A stretch of DNA of 64,000 bases from Cristatella mucedo (GCA_009760855.2 WPIO01000066.1:1260501-1324500), one strand, 5' to 3'; positions 46,640 to 58,814 are shown, counted from the stretch's first letter. Made by a program: numbers and translations. Notes: generated from the sequence alone by a model not told the origin.

Positions 46640-46735
46640 GTTCGTATGCTTCCTAAGTCTGGAACTCATCAATGACGGACGGCACTAAATTCTTGAACCT
46701 GACAAAAGTTTAAAAAAGAGTTAAAGTGCACCAGT
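46640..46735 (+). mobile_element. Family A LINE fragment, very decayed
   Basis: TCGTATGCTTCCTAAGTCTG and GAACTCATCAATGACGGACG resemble the AFSSYAPKAWNSLPT coding segment, followed by AAAAGAGTTAAAGTGCACC. Short and uncertain. Confidence 0.45.
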
Positions 46736-46849
46736 CACCAATGCCTTCTCTCTGTTTTTGTGAATTGACCTTGGTAGGCTACGGCAAGCTGACAATTTGA
46801 GTGTAATTATTCAGCAGATTGGCTTACATCTATACAGCACATTTGAGGT

Positions 46850-47025
46850 GCCTATGTGTCTTCGTTTGTAACTTCCTAAATCCACCAATACTGTGTGGGT
46901 GTAATGGTGCAGTGTATTCTATAGCGCATTTGGAACATAAGTGGCTTTTGGTAGGCATCGGTTGCCTAGAGACTTATTCTAGGAGGCAGTTGACTGAGTA
47001 GCACAGAAGTAGCAGTTCATGACGC
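46850..47025 (-). mobile_element. Family B LINE 3' end, decayed
   Basis: TGTCTTCGTTTGTAACTTCC, TGTGTGGGTGTAATGGTGC and AGCACAGAAGTAGCAGTTCA follow the family B 3' UTR order in minus orientation. Confidence 0.6.
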
Positions 47026-47489
47026 CTAGCAAAACAATTATTTCTATTAAGGCATTATTTACTATTCACATGTTTTATTGTTTTTAGTATTATTGCTAGT
47101 AGCTAGAACCCATGCAAAGTCACAGATAACTACAGCTTTGCTTCAGAAAGACGGCCTACGGAATTACTACCTGTGCTAGAGAGCGTCCTCGGGGGCTCCG
47201 AGATTGCTGTGGACCTTTACGTGATTACTCTGCAATACTGCTTGGGTATTTCCCTGCTATTTTCATTGTGACAGTTTATGAGCTGTCCTCGGATGTGCTA
47301 ATCAAAACAAGATCTACGTAGCATAAGTGGTGAGGTTGCCATTAGTCAATAACTTCCGGTGAGCCTTCTTCGGTGGGTCAGCAAGAACCTTATTGCATCC
47401 TGCATTCGCCCTAACGCCAGCTCGGCGGTTAAACATTCGACCCGTGAGCTTGAAGTGCTGACTAGCAATCGTTGTGGTAGTGACGGTTA
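47026..47489. other. Unassigned, possibly family B 5' sequence
   Basis: GC-richer and directly upstream of the endonuclease start of a family B copy; it may hold its 5' UTR, but there is no second copy here to compare. Confidence 0.3.
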
Positions 47490-47864
47490 TTAAGATCCGA
47501 ATTAAATTCAAAGGGGGATCTAGCGGGCCGGCTACATGCCGGCTTGAGTGCATGCCACTGATTCGGCATCGCTTATTTGTTGAACAGCCTATAGAACTCC
47601 GCCTGCTAAATGTCGGCCCACTAAAAACCAAGGGGTTACTTATTCACGATCAGGCTGTCCGGGATAAGCTAGATGCATTTCTACTTATCAAAACTTGGAT
47701 GACGCCCTGCTTAGGGTAGCTGTATATCTGAGAATACCCAGCCAGATTCTCATTCTTTCAGTCTATGTGTTCTGACAAGGTTGGTGATGGGGTGGCTGTT
47801 CTGTTCGTGAATCATTTATCAATAAGTTATGCAGTTTTCTGCATGGGTCATCTTTTAAATCAGT

Positions 47865-48178
47865 TCCGATTTCAAGGCCTGGAACTCACTCCCGTCGTGC
47901 ATCACGACATCTCCTGACTCAACCATGTTTAAAAAGAAACAAAAAACGCATCTATTTATCACAGCATTTGGTGGGTCCCTCTGATTCGACCTTTATGAAC
48001 TTATGCTTGGTGACCCTATGCATGTTACCACTAACCATGCTATCCTTCCTGTTCCATGAACATGCTACCTCAAACCATTTGATCGTGCTTCCTTTGCACA
48101 AAATGTAAACTGCCATGGGATAGACATAGAGTTATCTGAGGGCGCTATATCATATGTATTAATATAATTATTATTATT
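47865..48178 (+). mobile_element. Family A fragment nested in family B
   Basis: From the coding end (AAGGCCTGGAACTCACTCCC) through the 3' UTR (GGTGGGTCCCTCTGATTCGA) to a decayed hairpin and ATT tail. It interrupts the endonuclease of the family B copy. Confidence 0.8.
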
Positions 48179-48221
48179 GGAATCAGGTCCTCATCAAAGG
48201 CAGTGTCTAAATATAAATATT

Positions 48222-48362
48222 ATTCATTTAGATAGCGCCACAGGAGAACTTAATCTCTATTCAGGTGCTTCACATATGCCTCTGGGCTCGATCCCACGAC
48301 CTCAGCCAGACCTCGATCGGGACGAGCAAGTTATCAGCTGGACCCAACCAGCTCTGTTTTGA
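48222..48362 (-). mobile_element. SINE S1, minus strand, nested in family B
   Basis: AGCGCCACAGGAGAACTTAA then TCTCTATTCAGG is the complement of the S1 tail; GGGCTCGATCCCACGACCTC is box B, and the head ends CAGCTGGACCCAACCAGCTC. It lies right behind the nested family A fragment. Confidence 0.75.
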
Positions 48363-50845
48363 TGTACCGACCTCTTTTTTCTCTCTAGTTTTTGGAGTTC
48401 TTTGCTAAAATATTTACGTGTAAGGGGACATTATTGTTTGCAGGATACTTAAATTTTCACTTTGAAAAATCTAGCAATAGCCAGGTCCCATCATTTCTCG
48501 ACTGCTTGGAGAAGTTTGGTTTGGTCTAACACGTTAATTGTACCACTCACGTCGGTGGCCATATTCTAGATCTCGCGATCACTAAAAATGTTCACCATTG
48601 ACCTTGTGGTATTCCGGCTGACCCTCTCGGATCGTTAGTCGGTCTTTACTGTTCCTGCTCCGTTACACATTCGATGGAATGCCTATTTTATCCAGCGAAA
48701 TAACTAAAAAGCATTAACGAGGACTCATTTTTGAAATATGTATGTGATGCAGGTATTCTTGATCTGCACCCAGACTCGACTCGACTAGCAACCTCCTTAC
48801 CCTGACGGATGCAGGGAGCATGACACTTCGGAGTGCTCGGTACAAGCTTTACCTTGTACATTCTGTCGGTGTACAGAGTCTTTGAGATTCCTTTTTTATT
48901 TTCCAAAATACTTCAAAAGAAGAAACTTCTTAAAGGCAGGCTTGATCATTATTTTAAGAAATCGAGATAGATGCAGATATAGTCACTTTTAAAAAGTTCC
49001 TTAGAGTCTAGATTTGGAATCCTAAAGAATCAGGGCCTACTTTTTACTCGAAAGCTGATCTCCTGCCAGTCAGACACCAAACAGATTTAGTGGCTGGTAA
49101 ACACTTTACTGGCCAATTTTGAGATGTCTCACTCCCCAGATATTACTGGATAAACCAAAAATGTTGCAGCCTTCTTTACTGAAAAAAGTGTGCAAAATCG
49201 TACCTCTATAAAGCCCTCTCAGACTAAAGCAATTGCCGAGTTGTAACCTATGAATTTCCTTTGAAGATTCTCCGAGGTTTCTGCATTGAATGTGGCTAAC
49301 TTATTAAGGTCTCTTTTCACTTGGATACCGGCCAGCATCTCTGTGGTCTCCACTGGCAGAGTAACCTAGCCCAACCATAACCCACATTCTTAAAGCTTCT
49401 CTAGGAAAAGAGGTTGCATCCAAGTTCTTGAAATCGGCTATCGGTTTAACGATGCTTTAAAATCCTGGATTAAATACAGACTTTCTTGAAAACTATCGCT
49501 CAGTTTACATTCTTTTTTGTGTGTAAACGATTCTAGAAAAAAATGTCGCTAAACAGCTGGTAGTTACGTTAAAAAGAATGAAATCCAGAAATTTTGTAAT
49601 TAGGGTTCAAGGGGCAGCACTCCACATAAACTGCACTAATCCGTGCTACCAATGACATCCTGTGCACCAACGATGACGGGAATCTAAGGCTCTAGCGCTT
49701 CTAGATATAGTGGCTGTATTCGCCAACACTGACCACAAGGCAGCTAACAGTCTGGGGGACGAGGCACTGGCGTGGTTTAAATCGCACTTGGCTGATCTTG
49801 TTCAATCCGTGTCGTGTGGGGCTCAGGTCTCACATACGAGACCGGTCACCTGTGGAGTCCCTCAAGGGTCCAGCCTCAGTCCTTTGCTGTTGTTCTTTTA
49901 CACCCAACCTCTGGGAAAAGTAATTACGACCCATCGGACATGATATCACTTTTATTCTGACGATATTCAGCTGTATTTGTCATTCAAACATTCGGAGTCT
50001 GCTGCAGCAACTGATTAGCTGAACGCTTGCTTTGCCGACATGTGATCCTGGATGTAGGACATTTCTTGAAATTAAATGACAATAAAACTGAGCTGCTGCT
50101 CAAAGGACCCTAAGCGTACCTCTGGATTAGAAGCCAATGGTCTTCGTATGGGTGATCCGTTTGTGCTACCATCACCATATGCTCGACCTTTGCATGTCGT
50201 TTTTGACAGCTGCCTAATTTTTAAAAGTTTCATTTGGAAGACTGCGTCTAAAGCTAGCCATAACGTTGGACCCCTCTCTAAGATAAGGAGCTGTCTTCCG
50301 CGATGGCTTGCATAAATTTAACTAGCTCCTCGGTTTTGGCTCGTCTCGATTATTGTGTAATTTCCTTTTGGCTGGGCAACCGTAAAAAGCAACCTGGTCA
50401 CTGCAGCCGGCGACGAAAATGGGTAAAGGGTATTTTGAAAATCTCAGAGGTTTGACCACGTGTGTCCTTTGCCAAAAGAGCTAGGATGTCTTCCGGTTGA
50501 TCAACGGACACGGAACAAAGTTCGCTGGCTGTACCAAAAGGCCATGCCATGGCTTTGCCCCTCCATACCTAGCTGAACTATGAAACCAGTTTCAGCCTCC
50601 TTGTGCCCTCAGGTCCTGTATGGACCCTGTCGTCCCGAGCTGCTGCTCCAATGCAACTCACTAACAAAACTGCTGTCTTTACTCTGTATTGCTTTCCACT
50701 GTATTTTGTGGCATGACGTGAAGTCTGTTGGCTGCAGAATGGTTGCCAAAAGTCACGAAGACTGTGACAGCCCTTAAAAACCTTTGGTGCGTAACACCCA
50801 CATAGTCTCTGTGGAGTTACAGACGGAGATACGTTCCCTTAAGTT

Positions 50846-51335
50846 ACGAGGTGTCTTATGATATAGCTTGTGGGTCTACCCCATTTTCTGCCAGGCTTGC
50901 TGTTTACGTTTGACTGAGCAAGTCTGAATGTTTGTATGACAGTAGGTCGCATTTACAAATAGTTTTGGCAGTGTTCCAAGAAACCTCAACATTTTTTTCC
51001 TATGAAATCTATCCATGAAAACAGGGTAGTTTGTCAGCATTGAGTGGCTCATATGAAACATGCTAACGCTGGCAACGTCGCTAAGTTAGTTGTCAGCAAC
51101 TGCTTTTCATCCGATATTGCACGACGGAAAAAATCTGTCAAGCGATGTCATTATATCAAAATTTGATCAGTCCCTCGTGTCAGTTCACGACCTTGCGAAT
51201 GACGAATGGCTTTATCCAAGCGAATTTGCCGTTGTTAATCACTTCCTTGGTCTTTACGGTTATTTATTCGCTTGCTGGATTTTCTCGTTTAATCTACGTT
51301 TTATTTCACTCCGCCGATTAGCTTCATCTATCGTG
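50846..51335 (+). other. Unassigned interval with an 85-codon open frame
   Basis: Plus frame 51090-51347 starts with ATG-like context and reads FHPILHDGKNLSSDVIIS, VHDLANDEWLYPSEFAVVN and a hydrophobic HFLGLYGYLFACWIFSF. Composition is protein-like and a membrane segment is possible, but there is no family, and its end runs into the LINE that follows. Confidence 0.3.
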
Positions 51336-51891
51336 CCTCCCAGTTGACACATCACGCCACTTCTCACCGACCTGCACTGGCTCCCAGTCAAGCAACGGAT
51401 CGACTTCAAGGTTTTGTCACTCACTTCCAGGTCACTTCATCATTTGGCTCCAGCCTATCTCTCAGATCACTTCTCCACCACGCCAAGTTAGTATCATTGC
51501 TTTTTGGAATCCCGCAGTTTATCAATACCTCGTACGAACTTTAAATCCTTTGGAGACCGTGCATTTAGTTCCCATGCTCCCAAAGCCTGGAACTCACTTC
51601 CGACTTGCGTCAAAAAGTCCCCTGACTTTACCACATTTAAAAAGAACTTAATAACACACCTATTTAGGACAGCATTTAGTGGGTCCCTGTGATTCGTCCT
51701 TGATGTGCTTATGTGTGCTGGCACTATTCATATCACCCCTAACCATGTTATTCATGTTGTTTATCAAGCATGATATTAATCACCATTCAATTGCGTTTGT
51801 CTGTGCAGCAAACGTAAAAAACCTAGAAAAAAATTGAGTTATCTGAGGGCCCTTTATCAAGTGCATTATTATTAATATTCGTATTATTATT
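51336..51891 (+). mobile_element. Family A LINE, truncated 3' copy
   Basis: Starts at the HITPLLADLHWLPVKQ segment (CTTCTCACCGACCTGCACTG); a frame at 51504-51692 keeps NFKSFGDRAFSSHAPKAWNS. 3' UTR is shortened, hairpin altered (AAAAAACCTAGAAAAAAATT), tail present. Confidence 0.88.
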
Positions 51892-52394
51892 GTTATACCC
51901 AAATCGTTCCCTGTTAATCAAAGGTCACGTTTGTCTGACTGAATCAGTCGCATTGATTAATAATTAATGAAAATTAAGCATTAGGGTAACCAGATGAGTA
52001 TTTAAAAAGTTTGGTGATGGCTAGTCATCAGATGCTTGAGTAACTAGGATGCAAGTAATCCCACCTCATCCAGGCTACCATTTCTTATATGAACTGTGCT
52101 GCTATCATGAGGTGCCATTTCTCCAAATCTAAAAGTGTGCCGAGTTCATCATCTTTACATAATTTATATCTGCCAAAGTTACATGTGCTATAGTGCTATA
52201 TATGTCACTTTCAGAAGTATGTTTGTTGATCTAGCGTAATTCTGTATTTTCAAGATATTGGTTTTGAATATGCTGGTAAGACAGGGGCAGCAGGTTTATA
52301 AAGAGACCAAGTAGGAGCAAGTTGTAATGACCTTATGAAACTTCTAAGTAAAAATTACTAGCAAAATTTAAGCGTAAAATTACCTGCTACACGA
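51892..52394. other. Unassigned interval
   Basis: No gene or repeat recognised. Confidence 0.4.
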
Positions 52395-52545
52395 TTTATT
52401 AACCTCATTTATACAGCAGCCCAACAACCTTAACGGCTACCACTTCAATCATTAGCTAGCAGTCAAAATATTGCTTGCTGATGGGCTCGAATCCAGCAAC
52501 GTCCTAATGAAGTAAACATCGGGCTAATGTCCAAGGAAAGAAGGA
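52395..52545 (-). mobile_element. Possible old SINE S2, minus strand
   Basis: CACGATTTATTAACCTCATT, CAACCTTAACGGCTACCACT and GGGCTCGAATCCAGCAACGT follow the S2 order in minus orientation, with many changes. Confidence 0.45.
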
Positions 52546-52719
52546 GTTGGCATGGTAGTACATGTTTAACAAAGGGACACTGCAATGCCTGGCAAAATGT
52601 ATTTGATTAGGAGACAGTTAATTTGACCTAGTATAGGAATATTGGTTGTGCCTATACAGATGTATGTAATTGCTTTCAAAAGTAATAAACAAGGTCGATA
52701 TTCACATTTCATCTTTCAG

Positions 52720-52773
52720 CTGAAATTGATGGATCTGCAGTCAACTCTTCAAAAGTTCAGAATAGGGACACAA
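52720..52773 (+). CDS. Candidate 54-bp mini-exon
   Basis: Acceptor TTTCATCTTTCAG and donor CAA|GTAAGC enclose 54 bp, a multiple of three. In phase 1 it reads EIDGSAVNSSKVQNRDT; in phase 0 LKLMDLQSTLQKFRIGTQ. It sits between two Ig-like exons on the same strand and could be a linker or tail exon. Chance is possible. Confidence 0.35.
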
Positions 52774-52985
52774 GTAAGCTTCAATGAATGTTATTGTTTT
52801 TTTGGTTGTGCCATGCAATTCAGCAATAGCTTAACGAGTACTAATGCATTAAGGCTTTCTTTAAGTTTCTTAGTGTAATGCCACAGTTTGCTTGGAGTAT
52901 GCTGTGTGGTTTCAACATTCTCTGTGACTGCTTGCAGGGGTTTAAAGGACAGCTGACATATTGCTTAAACTTTAGGAGAGTTGTT

Positions 52986-53168
52986 GAGCCGTAATGGCTC
53001 ACTAGGTTCAGTGGTTGCTTTCCACGACCTTGGCCCCGAGGTCGTGTGTTCGAATCCTGTGGTGGGCGATCCTTTACCACCACTGCAAGAGGTGGTGATA
53101 GCCGTAAAGGTTCTTCTGTCACTATACAAAAAGTGGCTGTTAAATCAGCTAATATTTATTTATTTATA
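52986..53168 (+). mobile_element. SINE S2, full-length head
   Basis: Best example of the S2 head: GAGCCGTAATGGCTCACTAG, GTGGTTGCTTTCCACGACC and box B GTGTTCGAATCC, body CACTATACAAAAAGTGGCTG, tail ATTTATTTATTTATAT. No clear target-site duplication. Confidence 0.9.
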
Positions 53169-54650
53169 TATTTCGCATTCACAATTCCAAGTGATTAACC
53201 TCTATTTAGCTGGCATCAGTTCTGGAAAGACTTAAGAGTACATTTGACATATATAAAGGTCAATAATTATAGTGGTAACATTCGCTGTTTTTATAGCTCT
53301 ATTAGAAAACTATTCTCTTTCTAAAGAGCTAACTTATACCGGAAATATATATTTATTTAGTTATAGTTTAGACGTTTTTAAATAACTAAGATTTTCTAAA
53401 CATGTTTTGACATTGAAAAGGTGGTAGTAAACTTAATCCCTATTTATTATTCATGAACATATTTACGGTTAGTACTTATGATAAAGACAATTTTAGTCCA
53501 GTGAATAAATTGTGCTTAGATTTATTTATAGAAACTTGTCCTGCTATCAGAGCTAGATAAGGACTTTCTTTGTAATCCTACATTTTTTCGAATTTGAATA
53601 AGTGCCAGATGCTATATAAGAATTCAAGGTTTAACACTACAAAACTCGAAGTATCTTGTGGGGAATAATTTTTGCCTTGGTTATCCAAATTATTTTAAAC
53701 GGTGGCAAATGTTGTGCATGCAAGCCTTACAGTACCTGTGAAGTACACTTTTATAGGTTTAGTCCAGGAGACTGTTGATATCTGTAAACGGTTCTATATC
53801 TTTAAAAAAACTGAGCTATCAGAGTGGTATGATTCCTTACAGGATATGAGCCGCATTGGCCAATCATCAGACGCAGTCTAAATTGCCTGTTAAAAAAAAT
53901 TTTCCCCAACAACATGCTTTTCTTGACTGCTATTGAAATCTAAGGTTTCGTGGTGGTTAGCTTGACACAGATCAAGGTCCGATGATTGAAAGGACATGGG
54001 TTTACTCATCTTTGAGAATAGCCATTATTTCGGAAGATTAGTGAAATGCCTGGACGATTGCTTCTAGCAGCAATTAAGCTAATATTATGTTAGTGCCAAA
54101 ATGCATCGACTGTCTTTGTGGAACCAATGTGTTTTAAAAGTTGCCTTTATGGTTAGCTAATTAGATTGATATGCTAGCACATGCTGATAAATGCATAGCA
54201 AAATTCCTTACTTGCTAAGGCTGTCTAATAATGAGAGTTTGCACGGATTATTGCTAATAGTATATGCACAATTATTCGATCCCAATAGTAAGGCTAGATT
54301 TTTTGATGAACTTGATAATTATAAAACGATTTTAGGTTCTGGTCAAAGTTTGTCGCCAGCTAAGTTGACAAGGTGACTTTTAACTCTCAAGCCATTAGTC
54401 TAATTTATACGGATTGCTTGTTTAGGATAAATCATGTACACATCGGCTTGACATTTTTTCAGAGCCCAGTCATTGCTTTATGGGCCTTTACATGTGTGTA
54501 TAATTAAAGCTTACCAGCCCTAAAGTGGATCATTTTGTCAACGGGTACTGATTAATTGACACATCTAAGTAAGTAGTAAATAAATTTATTCTAGGTTTCA
54601 ATTAAGCTTAAATTACTTAATGTGAGACTAAACCAGGTTGTTTTTTGCAG
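53169..54650. other. Unassigned AT-rich interval
   Basis: About 1.5 kb without repeat match. Near 53.66 kb a hydrophobic, then cysteine-rich, reading (WGIIFALVIQIILNGG, KCCACKPYSTC) lacks an ATG and splice sites. Probably intronic or intergenic. Confidence 0.4.
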
Positions 54651-55058
54651 ATTTTCCTTACGAGCTGCACGTGGAACCACGGGATATTATCATGAAGGAA
54701 CATGGGTTCGCTAAATGGAAAGCGACAGTGTCGTTTATTGAATTGCCAGTGACTATACGCATTGAAAGGAAAACTGATGGGTTATTCGTCGGAGGCGGAG
54801 TTATTATTCGTGGCAATCCTTGCTTGTACTCAGTTTTCAATTCGTCTCGAGTATTTGAAATTCAGAAGGAGGTGCACTGCTCAAGAGATCAAGAGCCAGA
54901 AGTATACAGATTAGAGATAAACGCCACACATTCCAGCTTGTTGATCCCTGACAGCAGTAGTTACACGTTGGGATTATTTTACCCATCAACTCGCCGAAAT
55001 TCATCTTCTTTATTAGACAAAGTAGTTGAAGTAAAGTTCGGAATCACTGTTGTTAAGC
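54651..55058 (+). CDS. LP-type Ig-like exon, plus strand
   Basis: 408 bp, 136 codons, phase 1-1, with acceptor TTTTTTGCAG and donor AAGC|GTGAGT. Begins DFPYELHVEPRDIIMKEHG, sharing DFPY with 2215-2637, then FIELPVTIRIERKTDG, a cysteine pair spaced by 18 residues (PCLYSVFN to EIQKEVHC), EVYRLEINATHSSL, SSYTLGLFYPS and the closing VEVKFGITVVK. No canonical Ig cysteine pair. One N-glycosylation-type site (NATH) fits an extracellular domain. A family B LINE end lies about 50 bp after the donor. Both splice sites match consensus and the frame is open, so it looks functional. Confidence 0.65.
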
Positions 55059-55107
55059 GTGAGTATTCTAACTGATCAGCTAAAGCTTTAGCATCTCTGT
55101 TAGGAAA

Positions 55108-55350
55108 TAGTGTATACGGCACATCTTTTTCAGCGGTCCTGAACTGCTACTTCTATGCTACTCAATACCTCAACTGCTCTCCTAACTCGGCTACGCTTCC
55201 CACTTTCTCTTTGTTGGGTGAGACGAAGTCTGTTGGCTACCGAATGCGTACCGAAAGCCGCTTAGGCTGTGAGTGCGCTATACAAAACTCTCCTGCCTAA
55301 CACCCAAATGGTCTTTTTGACTTTGTGGAGTTACTGACAGAGATACATAA
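55108..55350 (+). mobile_element. Family B LINE 3' end
   Basis: CGGTCCTGAACTGCTACTTC through GTTGGCTACCGAATGCGTAC and CTCCTGCCTAACACCCAAAT to GAGATACATAACATAAC, the tail. 5'-truncated. Immediately downstream of the Ig-like exon. Confidence 0.88.
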
Positions 55351-56467
55351 CATAACGTTTAAGTCTTGGAATGTGTACTAGAAACTATGAAATCGTCGTT
55401 TTAAGCATTGGTGTTACTTTCGCCCCTTTAGTCCTTGTACTCCAGCTCTATGAAATTGTACCACGCTTTCCATAGCATAGAACCTTAATGACATCTACTG
55501 ATATTCTAGGAACTTATGTCAAACGGTCAAACTTGAAAGTGCGCTAGAATATGTGCTAATAAATATCCAGATACGCATGCTTATCGCTAGGTTGTACATT
55601 GACAGTCATGGATTATTGCGAACTTATTTCTGAAATTATACTTGGCCTCATCGGCTACTAAAATTACTTGAGCATATACGTTCAAGCAGGATCTGCGGAT
55701 TCATCAATACAAGCTATTGGGTTTCTCAAAAAAACTCTCGCAGTTTGATAATTGTAAAGTAAGACCTTATTTTTTCCATTCTCACCAAATCTTTTCACAC
55801 TGTCTTCCATGGCAGTATACTTTTAGTTTTGGGTGAATATCAATTTATTTCTTATTTCGTTTTGAAATAACAAATACATTTAGTTGGGGGCCAGTTAATT
55901 ACAAGAGTGATGGACAGAAACAGATGACACATCATGATGGTCGATCATCTCATTCCAAATGTCGGCCTAAACAAAAAGAGCCGGCAAGGCTCCCGCTTAC
56001 TTAATTCGTTTGGGATTCATTAATGTTTTTGCCGAATCCTTGAACCAATACTAGAATAAGTGTTGGCTAACACTATTTGAGTCTTGTATTTTCCAATTAG
56101 TGTAACGAATTCTTAACCTTTCTATGTCAAGAAGGCACTTAAAGGAATGGGTGCCTAGTGGGTATTTTCGTAAAGTATCTTGGGAACGAGCTGGATTAGT
56201 GATGCCATTCTAAAAGTTTCTTTGAAGACGAATTTGCAAAAATATTTGATGTTTTTTCCTGAAACGATCAGATTCCGTCTCCAAGTGTTCATGCAATGCT
56301 GATTGCTACTTACATTTTACTGTATATCTTTCTAATTTTGAAGAGCGCTGAGGTATAATTTTACTATTCCATCGCATCGAATCTGTAGATACTAATTCCT
56401 ATCCAGTATTAAGTTAACGGGGTTTAAATAAATTTATCCGGGTCGTGAAGTAGTTCCGTTTACTTAC
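55351..56467. other. Unassigned interval
   Basis: No gene or repeat recognised. Confidence 0.4.
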
Positions 56468-56549
56468 CATTCATCCTAGCTGGTATCCAGTCAGAGGTTT
56501 CCTGGAGATCTTTGCTTTGGCAGCTGATCTGATAGGTTAACAACTTTCT
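56468..56549 (-). CDS. Candidate 82-bp exon, minus strand
   Basis: Acceptor AATTATTCTGTAG and donor AATG|GTAAGT. Only one frame is open: RKLLTYQISCQSKDLQETSD then WIPARMN, phase 0 start and phase 1 end. Product unknown; it lies opposite the plus-strand Ig-like series. Confidence 0.3.
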
Positions 56550-57129
56550 CTACAGAATAATTAACTTAGGATGGATGATATGTATGGTCTTAAGCATGCC
56601 ACAGTGAAAAATATAAATGTTGAGGTCAGGATGATAGCCTTAAAAGTATAGCACTGGTAGCAACTGAGGGGCATCACCTCTTGATTGTAAGACCCATTAT
56701 TTATCATATAGTTTTTGTGAAAACCAACTTACTAAAACAAGGGGCAAGAATACTGGGTGAACGGAATTGAAATAGACAGATATATATTTTTCTGAGATTT
56801 AATAATGCAAGGTTATTGTAGGAGCTGACCGTACCCATAAGTGAGCTTCATATTCAAGGCTGATAGGATCCGGAGGCTAGGTCGGTAAATCGTGCATTGT
56901 TGTGTTAGTATTGGTGACGGATTGAGATTAAGTGAAGCGAAATTTGCGAAAACATCCTGAAGAAGCAATGATCGTGGCTTTGATAGGCTTGTGTCAATGA
57001 AGTAGCCATTAAGCTATTGTCTGAAAAACGAATTGATGCATCATAGAGGGGAAAATTAGGTCAGAGACTGAAGAGATCTTCTCCCCAACTAGGGCGAGAA
57101 TCGTGTAACCCACTTATCGGAACCATTGA
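56550..57129. other. Unassigned interval
   Basis: No gene or repeat recognised. Confidence 0.4.
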
Positions 57130-57490
57130 GGCATACCTCGTACAAACCTCAAATCATTTATAAACCGTTCCTTTATTTCGCACCCTCCCTGGAACTTACT
57201 TTCAACTTGCATCACTAAATTTCTTGACTTGACCAGAAGAAGCTAAAAACGCATCTATTTATCACAGAATTTATTGAGTCCTTGTGATTCACAACCTACG
57301 TGCATTTTGGTTAAACCATTCTTGCATGTTGATCCTATGCATTTCACCTGTAACCATGCTATCTATGTTATTTACTATGCTTGCCTTAACTAACAGTTCG
57401 ATCCTGCTTCCTTTTCAGCAAATATAAAGCAACATAGAAAGACACTGAGCTTGAGTTCTCTCAGGGCGCTATATAGAATGTGTTTTATCG
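57130..57490 (+). mobile_element. Family A LINE relic, 3' end
   Basis: ACCTCGTACAAACCTCAAAT, shortened coding end, 3' UTR (TTGTGATTCACAACCTACGT) and decayed hairpin; tail lost. Confidence 0.78.
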
Positions 57491-58139
57491 TAATGATTTG
57501 CTGTCCGTGATCATGCTTTTTGAAGCAACTCAGTCATTCATCTTGAAAAGACAAGATAACACATTCTGCATCATTTGACAACTTCTTAAAGGCAACTAGT
57601 ACGTAGTTGACTCAAAATATACGAGACACTTAATTTCCTATTAAATCTAGTCCTAATTGCAAAGGGCAACAGGTGGATTTTCGAGGCTGCATTGGCGTAC
57701 TTGTTCAATTAATCTTCAGCACGATTATTAAAATTTTTCCAAAGCTTGGTACTCATTTTTCTACTCAGTGTAGAGAGCTAGTTGAACGTGAATTATACAA
57801 TTGTGCCGGCACTCATCAACATGGCATCCTCTCGACTTAGATTCTTAGCAGTGAATTCCACTACATTTCTCTTTATTGTTACTCCACAATGCTCTAAAAC
57901 TGTTTCATCGATTCGACCATGCTAAAAAACAGTGCACTAACCAAATATAGAAACAAGACCCACCTTGATCGTCGTTTTATCCGTAGACTCAGAAGAATTT
58001 ACTTTCTGTCTCTGTTGTGTATCGGCAAACAAACAAGCAAAAGGTGACCGCTCTCTCGAGTTTTCCTTCGATTGTGGAAATTGTTCTGTATCTCGTTTCT
58101 TCGTGAACACCATTTTTGCAATTACGCTCTTACAGTCTA
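57491..58139. other. Unassigned interval
   Basis: A 69-codon minus frame at 57937-58146 (serine and lysine rich) is unsupported. No repeat match. Confidence 0.35.
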
Positions 58140-58690
58140 CGCACAACTCTGCAGCTATGATTTTCTGTACTGAGCTTCACATGCGCCCCATCACTTCGCT
58201 ACTCGGCGACCTGCACTGGCTTCTGGTCAAGCAGGGCAGCTGCTTCACGGTTCGGTCCTCACTTTTAGATCCCATCAATCATGGACTTCTACTAAGCTAT
58301 CTGGTCTACTCCTACACTAAGCTAACCACCGTACCACACACTTTTTTTAATCGAATCGTTTACCTATGTCTTGTACCAACCTTAAAACCGTTGAAAACGA
58401 TTCCTTCAGTTCATATTATCACTAAGCTTAGAACTAATTACCTTTGTTCGTTACAGGGTCCCTGAATTGATGGCATTTAAATAAAAAGCTTAAAATGCAC
58501 ATGCTTATTGCAACATTCCGTGGGTCTTTTCGATCCATCGTTCGTGTGCATGTATCTGCTTGGGGACATTGCAACCAATAATATGGTTATGCTTTCTATA
58601 TAGCATCTTCACAGTGCTTACAATAATATAAAACTTTCCGAAAGCGCCATGCAGTTGTATTACTGTTATTATTATTATAAGGTTCAATAG
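58140..58690 (+). mobile_element. Family A LINE relic, C-terminal part
   Basis: CTCTGCAGCTATGATTTTCT and CACTTCGCTACTCGGCGACC correspond to NSAARLVC and ITPLLADLHW; TGGGTCTTTTCGATCCATCG marks the 3' UTR; ends near an ATT run at 58666. Confidence 0.75.
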
Positions 58691-58814
58691 ATGCATAGTT
58701 ATATTCTAAGATTTCCATTAAAAGGATTTATCGTTGACGTAATTGCTTTTGGACCGAGTTTCATAAAGTGAAAAAGCGTTTCAAAGTGAGACTTGGCATT
58801 TGCTAAGATAGATC

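Larger units (their letters stand above)
47490..50845 (+). mobile_element. Fullest family B LINE, decayed and interrupted
   Basis: Contains the only endonuclease remnants in the window. LRLLNVGPLKTKGLLIHDQA and KLDAFLLIKTWMTP (47.6-47.7 kb) form the usual start of an APE-type endonuclease; near 48.4 kb LFAGYLNFHFEKSSNSQVP and THVGGHILDLAITKN form its end. The middle is displaced by a family A fragment and a SINE (47865-48362). An RT piece at 49710-49943 reads ALAWFKSHLADLVQSV and CGVPQGSSLSPLLLFFYTQP; a later one reads LHVVFDSCLIFKSFIWKTAS. The 3' end is GTAACACCCACATAGTCTCT and GACGGAGATACGT at about 50840, without a long tail. Many stops; inactive. Confidence 0.82.

Noticed and set aside
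52986-53100. tRNA gene suggested by box A and box B
   Set aside because: The tRNA-like part continues into a fixed SINE body and ATTT tail and recurs at five other sites; there is no evidence of a complete cloverleaf gene.
53653-53790. Hydrophobic then cysteine-rich reading, considered as a signal-peptide exon
   Set aside because: No in-frame ATG and no consensus splice border; it ends at a stop after 48 codons.
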